NCBI GenBank assembly: GCA_016209585.1
Contig: JACQVU010000356.1
Coordinates: 1 to 14,705, forward strand
Length of the DNA stretch: 14,705 bases
Direction: 5' to 3'
DNA from: Planctomycetota bacterium
GTDB taxonomy: Bacteria > Planctomycetota > UBA8742 > JACQVU01
In this document: positions 14,654-14,705 of the stretch, one piece after another
How the letters are laid out: every line of letters starts with the position of its first letter
How positions within the stretch are numbered: position 1 is the stretch's first letter
Translations under genes and position numbers: made by a program
Notes under the pieces: generated by a model
Told to the model about the DNA's origin: nothing
The model's input: only the letters and a program-made list of their open reading frames with translations
Database searches by the model: none

Positions 14654-14705
14654 ATGATCGATCTGGAGGCCATTCTTCCGGAGCCGTCGCCGGGTCAGGT
14701 GTCGC
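14654..14705 (+). CDS. Start of an unidentified protein, cut by the window edge
   Basis: Only the first 17 codons are visible (MIDLEAILPEPSPGQVS). There is no Shine-Dalgarno within 15 nt, consistent with leaderless initiation from the TATACT box at 14642. The opening MIDLEAIL recalls the N-terminus of ImpA/TssA type VI secretion proteins, but 17 residues are far too few to assign a family, so this is only a note. Confidence 0.4.
   Translation, partial: MIDLEAILPEPSPGQVS

Overview
The window is GC-rich Gram-negative chromosome. A C-terminal aromatic beta-barrel protein, a lipoprotein, a secretin-like protein and a Kdo/nonulosonate-type sugar-phosphate phosphatase all point to an outer membrane. 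GC content, frequent GTG starts, and the kinds of palindromic repeat and four-helix-bundle cassette seen here would fit Planctomycetota or a related deep-branching phylum. No rRNA or other marker is present, so this placement is a guess.

Layout. 1-1405: a secreted PDZ-domain protein with a candidate promoter/operator and a clear intrinsic terminator. 1533-3979: a KdsC/NeuA-type HAD phosphatase that overlaps (ATGA) a secreted secretin-like protein. 4035-7750, minus strand: an operon of a secreted coiled-coil protein, N-carbamoylputrescine amidase (aguB) and agmatine deiminase (aguA). The aguA reading frame is fused at its N-terminus to an S23/IVP-type four-helix-bundle protein. 7866-8036: a MITE-like foldback element. 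8040-9497, minus strand: a lipoprotein with two apparent CsgG/LpoB-like domains. 9589-14471, plus strand: a promoter, a three-TM small protein, an outer-membrane beta-barrel, arginine decarboxylase (speA) and ribF. 14464-14559: tandem palindromic repeats. 14654-end: the start of an unidentified gene.

How the genes work together. speA, aguA and aguB encode the complete arginine -> agmatine -> N-carbamoylputrescine -> putrescine route, split between two operons about 5 kb apart on opposite strands.

The most unusual structure is at 5156-5914. A four-helix-bundle gene is bounded by oppositely oriented arrays of a degenerate 9-bp unit (ATGGGACNN), which together form an imperfect 32-bp inverted repeat. 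The cassette sits exactly between aguB and aguA. The aguB stop overlaps the outermost repeat unit, and at the other end the repeat array is translated as an ESH-rich linker that joins the four-helix protein to agmatine deiminase. This resembles, at mRNA level, the intervening sequences of bacterial 23S rRNA, where S23 genes lie inside stem-bounded insertions. A second repeat family (TCGTAGTYCCGCC...) supplies the TAG stop codon of both aguA and ribF.
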